64,000 bases of DNA. Origin: Dicaeum eximium (Eukaryota; Chordata; Aves; Passeriformes; Dicaeidae). The notes below the pieces were generated by a model that saw only the letters and a list, made by a program, of their open reading frames with translations, had not been told where the DNA came from and searched no databases. The stretch covers positions 383,001-447,000 of the forward strand of contig VWZP01008110.1 in assembly GCA_013396995.1 (NCBI GenBank). Reading direction: 5' to 3'. Made by a program: the position numbers and the translations under genes. Positions 36,441 through 48,520 of this stretch are shown here, piece after piece (positions within the stretch are counted from its first letter, which is position 1; every line of letters starts with the position of its first letter).

Positions 36441-39400
36441 TGCAGGAGACATGGTGATAACAGCAGAGATGCTGCTGGACCAGGAGCTGTTTGAAGGGTG
36501 GTTGTGCTGCTCAGGGAAGAGTCTCAGATACAGTAAGTTGGATGTGCAGGCCACCAAGTATCTGTATGTTCTGTGGGGTGTCCCCAGTTTCTGAGCAGAA
36601 CTGACTGAGCTACATGAATTTATCTAGTGTGAAGTGTAAAATACAGAACAGGAGTTTAATACTTCTTTGAATTGTCACAGTGTCTCTGCTAGGTCATCTG
36701 GTGTCCAGTGGAGAGCTGGATTTCACTCCCCCTGTAAAGGCACGAGTAATCCTCCTTTTTACTTCAGCACAAGGGATTTTGCCCCTGAGTTATTTTCTAG
36801 GTGGCATTTCTCTTTCTAAGCATTAATTAATAGCCCAGAAGTGACTGAAGCCATGAGCCAAGTCCTGTGCTTGAGGATGTCACATTCTGTGCTTCTAACA
36901 CCTTGGCAGTTGCTCAGTTTGTATCTTCTGCACGCAAATCAAGACATTTTCTGACAAAGAAAATAACCAGTATGATCATGTTCAGTAAGGTGAAATTTGG
37001 CTTCATGCTGATGTTTCCTGTGTTAGGCCAGAACTCCAGCTCCTAAATTAGAGCAGCTCAACTGGAACTAGAAAAGATCAATTACACAACTGTCCCCTTG
37101 TTTGTTTTGGCTTCAAACATCTAGAGAACTGCTTAGTGATACTGCACAGGATTGTTTTTATTCTTACCTACTTGCCATTAAATCAAAACTAAGTAATTTT
37201 TACAGGCTAGTTAGCTGTAAAGGAATACCCTTTAAAATTCCCTCAGGAGTTTTCTCCGGGTTTGACAAGTTGTTTTCTGCTTGAGGTGGAGCTGTGTCAT
37301 TTGTAGTGTTTGTACAAGCACCCATTGCTTGTGCATTCAGATGTGGGGAGTTTCTTTCTTTTCAGCTCTCAGGTAACCTTAGAAGCAATAATCATACCTG
37401 TCTCTTCCAAATAATGTGGCTCCACTGGATAATTTTGGAAATAATTTGATTTGCAGATGATCTGCTAGACATGAGTTCAGTGCTCTAGGACTTGCTTTCT
37501 GAAAGCTTTACCAGAACAGTAGATAAGAGATAGGACCTGATTTTTGTCTGGGGCCAAAAATGGTATTTTGTGCGTGAAAAATATTGTCTGTATGTTTTTG
37601 CAGCTGCAAATAATTGGGAATAAATGTAATGGCTGGACCTATTGCTTCACCTGTGTTTGCAGGTGATTGCAGCCCAGTCTCACTACTCTAAACAGATCCC
37701 TGATTCTGCTGTGAAGGGAAGTTACTCATTCCCAGTCGAGCAGATCAGGATCTGCACATCCACCTCCTGGATGGTGGTCTCAGGTGGGAACACAAAGGGG
37801 AAAACTGAGAGCACATGGAAAGCAAAAATATGTGTCCAATATCTTCCTTAAAGAGTGGGGGAAGAATCAGGCTTAGAAGTATTCTGATGCTCTTCTCCAA
37901 TGGTGCAACATTCAGAATTACTGTGCCTAGAAACTGTTGGATGTAAAGGAGACAATTCTTCCCTTTAACTGAAAAACCTTCATTTCACAATCAAACATCT
38001 AAAATTAAAATTTCTTTAAGATAAATTGTCTCAAATTAAGGAACCAAGCCAATTCTCTTTTAAAAGATAAAGTCAAGTCCCTGAACTTAGCAATAGATGA
38101 GTATGTGAGAATAAAGTTTGTAGTTAGGACCAGTTTGAGGAAGCAGAGAAGAATTTCTGAAACATCTCAGAAGCATTAAATTTTAATTTCATCCTGAAAA
38201 AGTTTTGGCAATAAATTTCTCTCAATTTGTGATGTGCTATGCAAGGTAAACTTCTCTTAGCTATGGGACAAGAGCCGGAGTCCACAGCCTTTGGAAGTCA
38301 CCAGCACTTTTGCAGTTGAATCAGCAGATCTGGGATCATATATAATGAACTTGTAGTGTTTTAAAAATAAAAATCTCCTTTTTTCTCTTTTGCTTTTAAA
38401 GTAATTTCAGAGCAGTGGGGTCAGATTGAGTTCTGTCATGGGAACTCAGTGCTCTGATTTCTCACTTCGTGCAGTAATTCCTGCTTGTGTTAAGTTGAAC
38501 ATTGTCACTGGACATTGTGCTCTTGATGAGCTGAAAATCTTCTCTTTTGGAAGGAGACCAGTGACTGTGCAAAATGAAAGTTGTTAGAGACAAACTTTTC
38601 TGTTTTTACTTCTCATGCGGGTTTTATTATTGTTTATTATTCAGATCTGGTCATATCTGAACAAAACCCTGCTGATGCTTTTTATGCATTTTCCTGTGAT
38701 TGTAGAATTGGTTTGAGTTATGTTGCAGAGTCTGGAGTGTAAAGTTCCTTGGCTGTAGTGGGTTTCTGTGTTATATTTTAAAATATCTGCATGCTGAGAT
38801 AATGCAGATTATTAATCCAGTAATGTGCTTTTTTGATAGGAGTTTGGGGAGAAAGCTCAGCATTTTGAACACATGCTGTAAATTCTTCATTTGGCTTGCC
38901 CTGGAATTTTCAAGGAGTATTTGTGGGTTCCTGTGAGTGTTGTCAGCACGTTCTTGGGGAGGGGATTCAGTGTACATGTGGTGGCTGTGAACAGGTCCAT
39001 GAAAAGCAGCCACAGAAACTTCCAATAGCATTTGTGTGGTAAAGTCTAACGCCATCACTGGGTATCTGCACAGATGTTAAATGGCTGTCACAAAAAAAAA
39101 TCAGAAACGTTCAGGTGTTGAAAATTATTCAAATTATGTCAATATTCAGATGTTTCATATAAAAATAAGAAGATGCCACCTTGTGGTAAGAAAAATGCTT
39201 TAGTGTATTCATGAACCCTTTGGGTGAACAGGGTACATATCTGAAAACTGGCAAGGATTTAAAAAAATTTTTAAAGCAATAATTTAACAAATAAAATTAA
39301 ATTTTGGGTTGAGAAGTACATGACTGAATTTCCCCTTTGCAGTGTGTTGTCCTCCTTCTTGTGTACTCAGGGTCTTCACAGGAGTGCTGAATATTTCCCA

Positions 39401-39894
39401 GGTTGCTATTCCTGTGTCTTTTCCAAGCTGTTTGCTGTTATCCCAGAAAACTGGGGCTGGGAAGAGGGACCCCCTTTCCCCTGGACAAAGCTTTGGGGGC
39501 TAGGCCAGTTTTTAATGGTTGTTGCTTTGGGGTTAATTGTGTGGCTAGACTGAGGAAGCAAAATCTTGTCTCTCTTTTCTACTCAGCATTTTGAGCAACT
39601 GTGATTTGATTTGCGGCCAAATGGGAAAAATATGGAAAAATAAAGATTTTAAAAGATGGATAAGATCTCTAAATTTATCTAACAGGCAGGTAGGGCTAAT
39701 ACCTGTGGTATTATAATGGATATCAATTCTTCAACTCTTTGTAATGGATTATATAAAGTTTATCTTTGCCTTTGCACTTACTCAAACTCCATTAACAATT
39801 ACAAGGTGAATTGTGTAACCTAACAACATTCTCTTTCTAACTAGGATGCTCTTCTTTAAATGCCTGTTTGGATTAAAAAAAAGAAAACTAAACA
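36441..39894. other. Unique noncoding sequence
   Basis: No gene or repeat recognised. Open frames are all below 100 codons. The stretch is AT-rich and without clear motif clusters. Confidence 0.5.
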
Positions 39895-39904
39895 CCCCCC
39901 CCCN
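39895..39904. repeat. C homopolymer ending in an undetermined base
   Basis: Nine C are followed by one N at 39904. This is the second ambiguous site in the window, and like the first it adjoins a C run. The run length and the N probably reflect sequencing failure through the homopolymer. Confidence 0.9.
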
Positions 39905-40200
39905 ATGCTTTCTCTGTATTTTTTAATTCTGTGTTCTACTTGTGTGATTTGACTAATCTACTTTATGAGCCACACACTTAGTGAGAGCACAGCACAACTG
40001 CTGTCATGTGCATGGCAACAAACTGCTGTTGTCTGCCTGTTTGGGTCTCTTTATTTTACACATTGATGGGCAGGGAAAAACTACAGGCAAGAGAATAATT
40101 GGAAAATGTTACTCTCCTAAATTTTGTGCTTGTGAACACTCAGGCTCCTTAACAGCAGGGGATGTTCGGGCACTTCTGTGCATATCAAGGCTAAATTTAT
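39905..40200. other. Noncoding sequence before the microsatellite
   Basis: No gene recognised. The 129-codon frame at 39981-40370 is mostly a poly-Asn reading of the adjacent repeat. Confidence 0.5.
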
Positions 40201-40259
40201 ATTATAATAGTAATAATAGTAATAGTAAAAGTAGTAGTAGTAATAATAATAATAATAAT

Positions 40260-40300
<41 letters not shown>

Positions 40301-40344
40301 CCACCACCACCACAACCACAACCACAACAACAATAACAATAATA
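40201..40344. repeat. Compound trinucleotide microsatellite
   Basis: About 140 bp of consecutive related triplets. TAA/TAG units (40201-40259) pass into about 13 ACA units (40260-40300), then CCA units (40301-40313), then interrupted ACA/CCA/ATA units to about 40344. Frames through it give long poly-Asn on + and poly-Leu on -, both artefacts. The stepwise change of unit suggests successive point mutations spread by slippage. Confidence 0.95.
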
Positions 40345-41559
40345 TGGTTAGCAATTTTTCCCCAATTTGAAGAAGTATTGTGCTCGTAATTAAAACATAT
40401 TTTCTCTTAACATAATTTATTTCCTTGCATAATGTAATTTGACAGAGCATTATAAATGTATATCTCTATGCTTCATGACCCCATTATGAGGACAATTTTT
40501 CCATAGTAATTCATTTGTGTTGTGTTTCTTCTTGCTTTCTGATTACACAATCAGTCTTGAATTGTGCAACCAACATCCTGATTAAAATGAGACAAAAACC
40601 TATACAGCTCAGCTCCCTGAAAATCTCCTCGTTTCCCTAAAGACAATGGCAAAATTCTTATTTGTTGGAGCAGACAAAGTTATTGCAAATGTGAAGAGAA
40701 GAAGGTGGAGCTCTATCTCCCTATGGGAGGAAGGCAGGTTAGGAAGTATCAACCATAGACACAATTTGGAGAAGTATTGCAGGAAAAAAGGAAAACCATT
40801 AAAGAGCCAAGATTGACAAGAGGGATTTGGGAGAATGTTTCTCTCTTTTTTTTTTTTTTTCCCCTAGATTTTAGGATCACACCTAAGGTGTATTTTTTTT
40901 TCACAGCAACAATTTATTTATTTAGAAAATAACTTCAAAATTAAACAAAAAGTGATTTTTTACGCAGGAGTGATAATTCTTCTAAATGCACAAATAATTT
41001 TATTTTTACTTTTATTTTTAATTCAATCCCATCACTAGGCCAGGAATTTGGTGCTGCTATGGGCTTTGCCTGCCCCATCTACAGCTCCCGTGTTTCCACC
41101 TAAAATGTGCTTAGGAAATAATACAAGCCCACCTGTTCAGCCTGTTGTAACTTGAGAAGGGTTACAAAATCATTAGTCTGGACTAATTTTTGTGCTTAAA
41201 ATTAAACACACATTCAGGCAAATAATAGGATTAAAGTCTGAACTGTGCATATTTTTGTCTGGGGTTCAATTTCCTTAGTTTCTTTTATGCTTTTTTCAAC
41301 TCTTTGTAAATAATATAGTATTTGATTATTGATTGGCTAGCAGTTAAAAAAGCAAAACTTTGATTAATTTCTTGAATTTAATGCCAAGATGAATGCGAAC
41401 TGTATAAACATAATTGCAGTGCTGTCTTGATCTTGGAAATAATCAACTAAAAAAATTAGGTCTTAGTCCTTGAGATTCAAACATATCCAGAAAAATGGAG
41501 AAAGGGAGTTGCAGCTTTTCCCTGTGAACTCTGGCACCCGTATTTATTGATTCATTTGG
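40345..41559. other. Unique noncoding sequence
   Basis: No gene or interspersed repeat recognised. A T run lies at about 40847-40860. Confidence 0.5.
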
Positions 41560-41700
41560 TTATTTGAGAATGGGTTTAGATGGAGCATGGGCTGCCCACA
41601 AGCAACAGCAGCAAATTAGTCACAGGTATTAGAAAATGGGGCCCTAAATCTTAGCAGCGGGCCAAGCTCAGCAAAATGCTGATTAATATCAATTATTAAT
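41560..41700. promoter_or_regulatory. Candidate conserved noncoding element, short
   Basis: Repeat-free stretch ending in TGATTAAT (41680-41687) and CAATTATTAAT (41690-41700), which are homeodomain-type words. Weak evidence based on motif texture only. Confidence 0.2.
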
Positions 41701-43367
41701 TTAAAAAAAAAATCATTAGAACAGAAGTTTTGTCTCATGGTCCATACTTTATTTGGGAGCTGTGAATTCCTAATTTTAATACCCTATTTTTTTCTCATAG
41801 CACACACAGTTTTATATTATCTCTTCTTGCTTCCTATAGAAATAACACTATTACTCCAGTGCTACTATTCGAGATGTCATAACTCCACGTAGTTGTGGTT
41901 AGAACTGGCTGAGAAATAAAAAATATCTTATGGAACATTTCTGACCAATTCTAATTATTGCCCTTAATGCATCGTTGCAAAATTTGAGACAGGATTTCTT
42001 TGGAAGATGTGACCTGCTCTTTGAAAGTAGGAGAAAATACTTATTTTTAATCACCTTCATCTCAAGAGCTGTAATTGAGGTTATAAAGTTATAGTAGATT
42101 AACAGGTTACTGATTTTTTTCTCAATATGGAGAAAAAAAATCAGCAAGTTTCTTATATAAACTTTACTAAGTGCTTAACCTTTGAACACAAATGCAAAAT
42201 CAAATGTTTTAAGTTCAGGCCATAAGCTTCACATTAGAAATTAATCATGAGATGTTTTGGTGATAAAATCTCTCTCATTTGAAAATGTAATTTATTAACC
42301 AGCACAATATCTATTTCAGGGCATTATTCAAGCTGCAATAAAGATTTTCATTATATTAGAATAACGTGCTGATATTAAGCCCTGTGTGAAAGGCAAGCGC
42401 TTTTCTCTTCGCTCACAATCGTCCCTTTGGGATGCAAACCCCGAAACGCCAGGGATGGGAGTTGCTGTTTGCTGGTGGAACAGAGGGGTCCCAGGGAATG
42501 TTGGAGGGGCTGTGAGATCCTGGCCCTTGAGCTGCTCCCATTGGCCTCTGTCCCTTCTCCTGGTGCCATGGGTGTGCAGGTGGACACCGATCGCTGAAAT
42601 CCTTCCCAAAACCTCTCTCACGGGCACAGCAAGGGCTGTGCTTCCTGTGGGGACCTACCTAGGGTGAAGGGTCTCAGGAAGGCTTGGAGTTGCCATCTCC
42701 TGTACTTCCACCTCACTGCTGCCTCTTGTCCCTCCTGTCCAGCTCTGCACTGCTGTTGGCTCTGCATACAGCAGAATACACGGCACATGTTTGATCCAAA
42801 GGGAACGGAACAGATGGAAGTCTTGGGATTGTACTCTGTTGTCTCTTTCTGTGCTTGGTGAAGGCATAGTCAGGAAAATGAGAGCAAAGTATTAGTTCTG
42901 GGCAAAAAGAAGATCCTTGCAGTTCGTCTTGCATTTGCATAATTTCCTTTTCGTTGTAAAAATAATTTAATGTGACTGCAACGTCTGGTTGTGGGAAGCC
43001 TCGTGGAAAGGCAAGAAGTACCTGACAGCACTTGAACTGTGCTATTTTGCCTGTGCTGTAATTATTTTCATTTATGAAATTCTAAATTCGAAATTCTGTT
43101 TTAAATATTGAATATTTCTGGTGAGCTGACAGCTTGTGCTAGCTTTAGGATATGCCTGCTTGGTAATTATTCATGAGAAGAACAGCTGAAAACAAACTCG
43201 TTACACACCTTGGCAAGTCACTGTGATTTGAATTCTGTGAAATTTCCCTATGGCCATGTGACTTTATTCTAAAGTACTCTAACAGTGCAGATGTCCAGAA
43301 TGCCGTAGTTGTTACAAATGTTATTCCTGTAGTCAAAGTTTGGAATCCTCAGTGCTTCAGGAGAAGT
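41701..43367. other. Unique noncoding sequence with one GC-richer island
   Basis: No gene recognised. The part at 42400-42870 is GC-richer and has open frames on both strands up to 99 codons, with no familiar motif. I found no CR1 or LTR similarity there. The rest is AT-rich. Confidence 0.5.
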
Positions 43368-43415
43368 GGAAGGAAAAAAAAAAAAGAAGAAGAAAAAAGA
43401 GAAGAGGAGAAAAGA
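43368..43415 (+). repeat. 48-bp polypurine tract
   Basis: Uninterrupted A/G sequence made of an A run, GAA units and mixed GA. Such tracts can adopt triplex structure, but this one is short. Confidence 0.85.
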
Positions 43416-44269
43416 CTGATGATAGAGGGTGTGTTTTGAGTGTATGTCACATACTTCATTATGTGCAGCTCTCATACATTACCAGATATATATCATAGGG
43501 GATATATCTCAGTGCATGTTCAGGGCATAGAATGGAATTTACAATGCCTGCAAGAACACCCTGCTGAAATGCACTAAGTATTTGAAATATCTTGTTTAAG
43601 CCATGATACAATAAGCATCAGCACTGACATTTTTGGAAGTTTATAAGTAAGATAATTTCTGTGTAACATTGGATGAAGAATCAAAATGCTTCAGATTTAG
43701 CTAAAAATAAAACATTTCTCTACTTTTGCCTTTTCTTTTTCTTCTCCATATGGCTCCTGAAGCATTCCTTCATTTAAATAGGTTTTAGAGCTCATCCCTT
43801 ATAGTTCCTGAAGCATTCATTGCTTTTGAGAAAAAAAAAAAACATTTTAGCATGTGCTATTCTGGTTATTCTAATTAGAAAAAAACAGCTGGTCCTGTGC
43901 AGCTCTGACTGGAGTATTTTTCAACACATTGTTCAGATTTTTTTTCTCTTTTTCTGTCAAGCCACAGGCTACCACCTCTCCTCATCCCACATAAGCCAGC
44001 CCCCAAACACCTGCATGTGCAGCCTGAACCCACACATCTGCCAGGGAACACAAAGAAAATACTTTATTTGCCACAGGACACATACATCAGATTATGCCTA
44101 TTAGGAATATCTATATTCCCAAGGAACTAGAAGTGACACTGAGCTAATGGCCAGTGGCTTCCATTGCCATCTAAAAGTATTTTTTAGGTGCCTTTACTTG
44201 CATTCCTGCTCCTATGTAAAAACCAACTGAGCTGTTTTCATTTGCAAAAGAAAAAAAAAAGTAATCAGC
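43416..44269. other. Noncoding sequence with a small direct repeat
   Basis: TCCTGAAGCATTC occurs at 43755-43767 and again at 43806-43818, with partly similar flanks, suggesting a 51-bp local duplication. Otherwise nothing is recognised. Confidence 0.5.
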
Positions 44270-44470
44270 CTTCAGTTAGGATTTTGATATCTGTAAACCT
44301 GTGTGCCTACAAATAATCATTGGAGCTGATCAAAGTCCCACTCACTGTTGCTATGGAAATGAATCCCCATTTTGTTTACGGATGGGTATGCGCCACATGA
44401 CAAGGAATGATGTCAGGTGGAAAGCTGAGATAAATTAAATTTGTGGTCTGAAGTTATTAACATATGTTTT
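44270..44470. promoter_or_regulatory. Candidate conserved noncoding element with an RFX-like X-box
   Basis: Repeat-free stretch. GTTGCTATGGAAAT at 44347-44360 differs from the palindromic RFX X-box (GTTGCCATGGAAAC) at two positions. CpGs are present in TTTACGGATGG and ATGCGCC just downstream (about 44379-44392). No open frame of note. Confidence 0.3.
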
Positions 44471-45439
44471 GTGTGAGGGTGTGCATGTGTATTAACTAAG
44501 AAAGGGAAAATCCAGAAAATTCTGTTCCTTTAAAATTTCAGGGAAACAGCGCCTTCAAAATAAATCATGGCATAATTTCTTCCAGTGGGATGAAAGAGAC
44601 ACAGAGAGGTTGGGACAAGAATGTTTCTGTGGCATGTCCAAACCCATGGAGCTGTTCTTTAATAGTCCTACTCATTGTTTAATTTCCTTCTCCATTGTTT
44701 CCTCCTGTGTGAGTTCCATTTGTTGGTCACATTGCTCTCCCAACTGTCCTGAACTTTGCGTCCATGTGTCTTGCCCGAATGGAAAGTCAGAATTCATTTC
44801 TAGCTCTGAATAAAAAAGTAATCACATTTATTTACAAATAAAATGAAATAACTTGTGCATCTGAGGAATAAATTGCATTAATCCTTCTGTAGAATGTGTA
44901 AGGATTAGTTAAGAGACACGTCAGAAATGTGAAATAAGAGGCACTTGTCCCATAACACTGGATGCAGCAGAGAAGAGGAACTACTGACAAACTCAGCCAA
45001 AGATTAAAGGTTCGAGCAGCCCAAAACAATGGCAGATCTTTCCTTTCCAGAGTTTGACTTGTGGAACATAGAATATTAGACCAGAAATGCAGAATGATAG
45101 GCAGGTACCAGAGACTGCAGCAGTTCTGTTGCTTCACAAAACATCTCTATTAACAAAATGCCCTGAAGACGCTCTGATATTTCCGTACATTTATATGTTG
45201 TCATTTAATACGGGATCAACACTGAATTTGCTACTTTGAAGGCCACAGAGCATTTTTCTGTTTCTTTAGAAACACAATAATCTCTCTAATTCATCTGCCA
45301 TGTGGTGCTGTACCACCTAGCAATAGGTGTGTAATTGAGGGCAGAATTTGACCCTTTGATTCTGTAAATCACATATGATCATTACAGAAGGGCTCAGATC
45401 TTTAGACGTTGTATGATTGCCAGCTCACCAGCCACCCTT
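44471..45439. other. Unique noncoding sequence
   Basis: No gene or repeat recognised. A minus-strand frame of 101 codons at 44832-45137 has no familiar motif. Confidence 0.5.
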
Positions 45440-45700
45440 CCTTTGTCACATTATTTTTTTAGAGGCTGACACTCTAATGAAAGCAATACAAAAGGCTGCC
45501 AGAGCCCAGCTCAGAATGCCCAATTTGCTTTGACTGCCATTTTCCAGAGCAAAAAGTGTGTTCTATTATTTGTATCGATATTAGGATGAACTTACAACAG
45601 CTGATCTTCTGGCTATACCTTTACACAGCTGTGCATCTTTGTGGTGTCATGTAAATTATAATTAAACAGTAGGAAAATTAATGCAATGCTGAAGCTGGAC
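45440..45700. promoter_or_regulatory. Candidate conserved noncoding element
   Basis: Repeat-free, balanced composition, with TAAATTATAATTAAAC near 45652-45667 and AAAATTAATGC near 45674. No open frame. Texture-based call only. Confidence 0.25.
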
Positions 45701-46039
45701 TAATTGACTTCTGTTGGCTGTGTGGAGCAGTAGGATTTAAGCATTACCCAGTTTTCAGCCCATATACTTAAGCAATAAGATTTCAGAAGATTTAGTGTGT
45801 GTGTCTTTGTGTGTAAAAGCTGAGCAAACCTCATTTTCCTTGGCCCAGTCTTCCAGAATAATCCCTGATCCATCCATTTGTACTCATTACCTGGCTCTGT
45901 AGCAAGGAAAGGAAAGAAAGTCTGCTCTTTGGCACTGTTTTGAAAATCCTGAATTCCTTTCCCTTCTGTCCTCCTCTGCCGCAAACTTTTTCTGTCCTCC
46001 TCATCTGAGCTACTTGGGGAGAACGAGCATTAAAGCAAG

Positions 46040-46300
46040 CTTGTCAAATGTTAACCTGGGAAAGAAAAGGCTTGAAAATGCATTTTGTTCCCTGGAGAGA
46101 GGCTGTATTATTCTGAGGTGCCCTCTGCTGTGTCAAGAGCTAAAGATGCTTCACGAACCACACCTTGGCAGAGATGAGTGAGACCCTCCCTTCGAAAGGC
46201 TCCGACCTGTTGAGCATCCTTTTCATCATTACAGCACTGGAGCATCTCAGATTAATCATCTCTTCCCACAAGTAGAATCTCCTTTTGTTAAGACCTTAGG
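46040..46300. promoter_or_regulatory. Candidate conserved noncoding element
   Basis: Repeat-free sequence with CpGs near 46153, 46194 and 46203 and an ATTAATCATC word at 46251-46260 that fits a PBX-HOX composite on the minus strand. The composite word is about as frequent in the window as chance predicts, so it adds little. Confidence 0.25.
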
Positions 46301-46519
46301 GAAGCTAAACTTTTCAAAATACACGCCGGACAGGACTGAAGGGGTTTTTTTCCTTTCCTTTGGAACCCCATTCACAGGAGCAAACCTCCATGTTCAAACT
46401 TAAAAAACAGAGGTAGCAAGGGTTTTGATTCAGAGGAAGAAAGATGCGCTGGTCTTGAGATTCTGTGAAGATCCAGCATTCTCCTGAGCACTGGAAAAAT
46501 TTGTGAAATTCATTATCTC

Positions 46520-47050
46520 CTAGGCCAGCGTTTTAAAGCAATCCTTGACTATATCAAATTTAGCCTTGGCACAAATGGGTATAACTAATATTAGAACCCT
46601 AAAAAGGATCTCATTAATCATCATTAAAAAACAATGCTTAGATATTCTTAGAGGTGGGATTTGGTGTTTTTTTTGTGCAGTCAGTTGAGGCTCAATTTTC
46701 TGTGTGGGTATTACATGCACAGATCTTGAGCCCCAAGGGATTTCTTCTGAGACATGACAGTGAGAACATATTGCTGCATGTGAAAAACACTTCTGCCAGT
46801 GGTGCTCAACAGAAAGAGAATTTTCTTGCTTCAGAACATGTTTAAAAAAATTTAAAAGAACAATCCCCCCTAAAAACCCACCACCCACTATTACTTTGCA
46901 GTGTGTTAGAACAGAATCTGAAATTTGGGGGTAGAAAACAAATTCATTTTTAACAGGCAGGTGTGTCGAGCCTATAAAGAAGTTGGATGCACAGAGTAAA
47001 TTCAGATACACAATACAAAGTTGGGCTTCCATGTGATTTGCTAGGTTCAT
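46520..47050 (-). other. Unexplained open frame, 176 codons; coding status doubtful
   Basis: Reads from an ATG ending at 47050 to a TAG at 46520-46522 on the minus strand. The translation has two hydrophobic stretches, one near residues 53-69 containing VGGGFLGGIVLL and one near the C-terminal end. No known domain, catalytic motif or repeat family is recognised. The ATG context is weak (C at -3, A at +4). A 63-codon frame on the other strand overlaps it. By rough arithmetic a frame this long is somewhat unusual in AT-rich noncoding DNA, but chance remains the simplest explanation. Confidence 0.1.
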
Positions 47051-47429
47051 TTGCTTCCTTTTCTACATTTATTCTGGATCTTTCTATTGTTATCCTTCCA
47101 AAAGGAATACAGTGCAGCAGATTCATCAGAGACCATTATTTACTGATTCTGTATATTGTTTTCATAATGATTGAACTCAGCAAATCATGAACTGATTATT
47201 GAGTTTTAGCAAGTGGCTAATGAATCATTGATGCTGGCTCAGGGAGAAAGAGATTCCTCTTGTTTCTGCAGGTTTCCAACAGATTTCACAACTACTTCCA
47301 TTCATTCCTTTTATTTCTTCCTTATCTTCTTCTCTTGGAATGTTACCTTCAAAAAACCCAGTGACCACTTCAGTTGTGTCAAGTGTTTTACGTTATACCT
47401 TAGTGATGTCTACTGACTCAAAGCACATT

Positions 47430-47720
47430 TAAGAAAGAACCAACATTATTTGCAAATTTCATGAGCTCTTGTGCGAATGAGAAACTATCAATAAACTTTC
47501 AGTCACTGTAAATCAGCGACAAGATGGCACTAAAATAATATGCAATTTCAAATGAATGATTTTAATAAGTTAGCAAAACAGAATTTTGATTAATACAGCA
47601 TAACATATTCTGTGTGTATTATGGAATTGTAATGAATTATTATCAAAGATGCTATTTTATAGCTGTAATGTAGCAGTGTGAAAACTTTAATAGAGGCCTG
47701 CAAAAAAGGCTCTTTTCCTT
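47430..47720. promoter_or_regulatory. Candidate conserved noncoding element
   Basis: Repeat-free AT-rich stretch with TTTTGATTAATACAGC (about 47585-47600), ATGAATGATTTTAATAAG and TAATGAATTATTATC words, and isolated CpGs at about 47474 and 47517. It has no notable open frame and lies just upstream of the CR1 copy. Texture-based call. Confidence 0.3.
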
Positions 47721-47999
47721 CTCATTTTTATCCTTCAGCTTCTTGAAATGCCTGTCCCTACAGAATTGTTACAAGATAATAGAACTCAAAGATTTATTTC
47801 TGATAAAAGCTTTAAATTGCAACAGCAAAATATAATAGCCCAATAACAAAATGGAATAGATATTAAAATAAAGAGGAAAGAAAAAGGCATAGACTTATTG
47901 CTTACCTGTCTATTCATGAAAATGGATCCATCATGTTGCAACTTGATAGTAGCTCCCTATAACCTATATGTTGGAATTCAGGAGGGGAATAGGCTCATG

Positions 48000-48520
48000 G
48001 GAATTATTAGAAACCTAAAATGGTTTGGGTTGGGAGTGATCTTAAAGACCATCCAGTTCCACCCCCTGCCGTGGCAGGGACACCTTCCACTGTCCCAGGT
48101 TGCTCCAATCCCCATCGAACCTGGCCTTGGACACTTCCAGGGATGGAACAGCCACAGCTGCTCTGGGCATCCTGTGCCAGGGCCTCCCCACCCTCCCAGA
48201 CAGGATTCCTTCCCAATACGTCATTTATCCCTGCCTCCAGCAGTTTGGAATCGTTGCCCCCTGTCCTGTCACTGTCTGCCATATAAAAAACCCCTGTCCC
48301 TCCCTTTTCTAAGCCCCCTTCAGGCACTGGAAGGGGCTCTAAGGTCTCTCCAGAGCCTTCCCTTCTCCCAGCCTGGCTCCAGAGCAGGTGCTTCTTGGAC
48401 CATCTTCATGGCATCCTCTGGACTCACTCCAACAGCTCCACGTCTTTCCTGTGTCCAGAGCTGGATGCAGGACTCCAGGTAGGGTCTCAGCAGGGCAGGG
48501 AAGAAGGGGACAAGTCACTG
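48000..48520 (-). mobile_element. CR1 LINE retrotransposon, 5'-truncated 3' fragment
   Basis: Non-LTR retrotransposon fragment with its 3' end at the left, so it lies on the minus strand. The + strand shows the familiar reversed CR1 tail: AATGGTTTGGGTTGGGAGTG (48019-48038), CTTAAAGACCATCCAGTTCC (48041-48060), GGCAGGGACACCTTCCACTG, CCTGGCCTTGGACACTTCCA, then the GCATCCTCTGGACTCACTCC and GACTCCAGGTAGGGTCTCAG blocks, all in consensus order. GAATTATTAGAAACCTAAAA at 48001-48020 fits a degenerate form of the 8-bp repeats that end CR1 elements. The copy holds only the 3' part and no reverse-transcriptase domain. Divergence from the consensus I remember indicates an old copy. The 194-codon open frame across it is antisense noise. 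Confidence 0.93.

Noticed and set aside
39981..40370. 129-codon frame with a long poly-Asn stretch
   Set aside because: It is a reading of the trinucleotide microsatellite, not a protein.
41680..41687. TGATTAAT PBX-HOX composite words (also at 5009, 41361, 47587 and, reversed, 46251)
   Set aside because: At AT-rich composition about seven matches are expected in 64 kb on both strands, so the number seen is not enriched.
47898..48482. Longest open frame of the window (194 codons, +)
   Set aside because: It runs through the CR1 fragment on the opposite strand to the element. It is a composition artefact.
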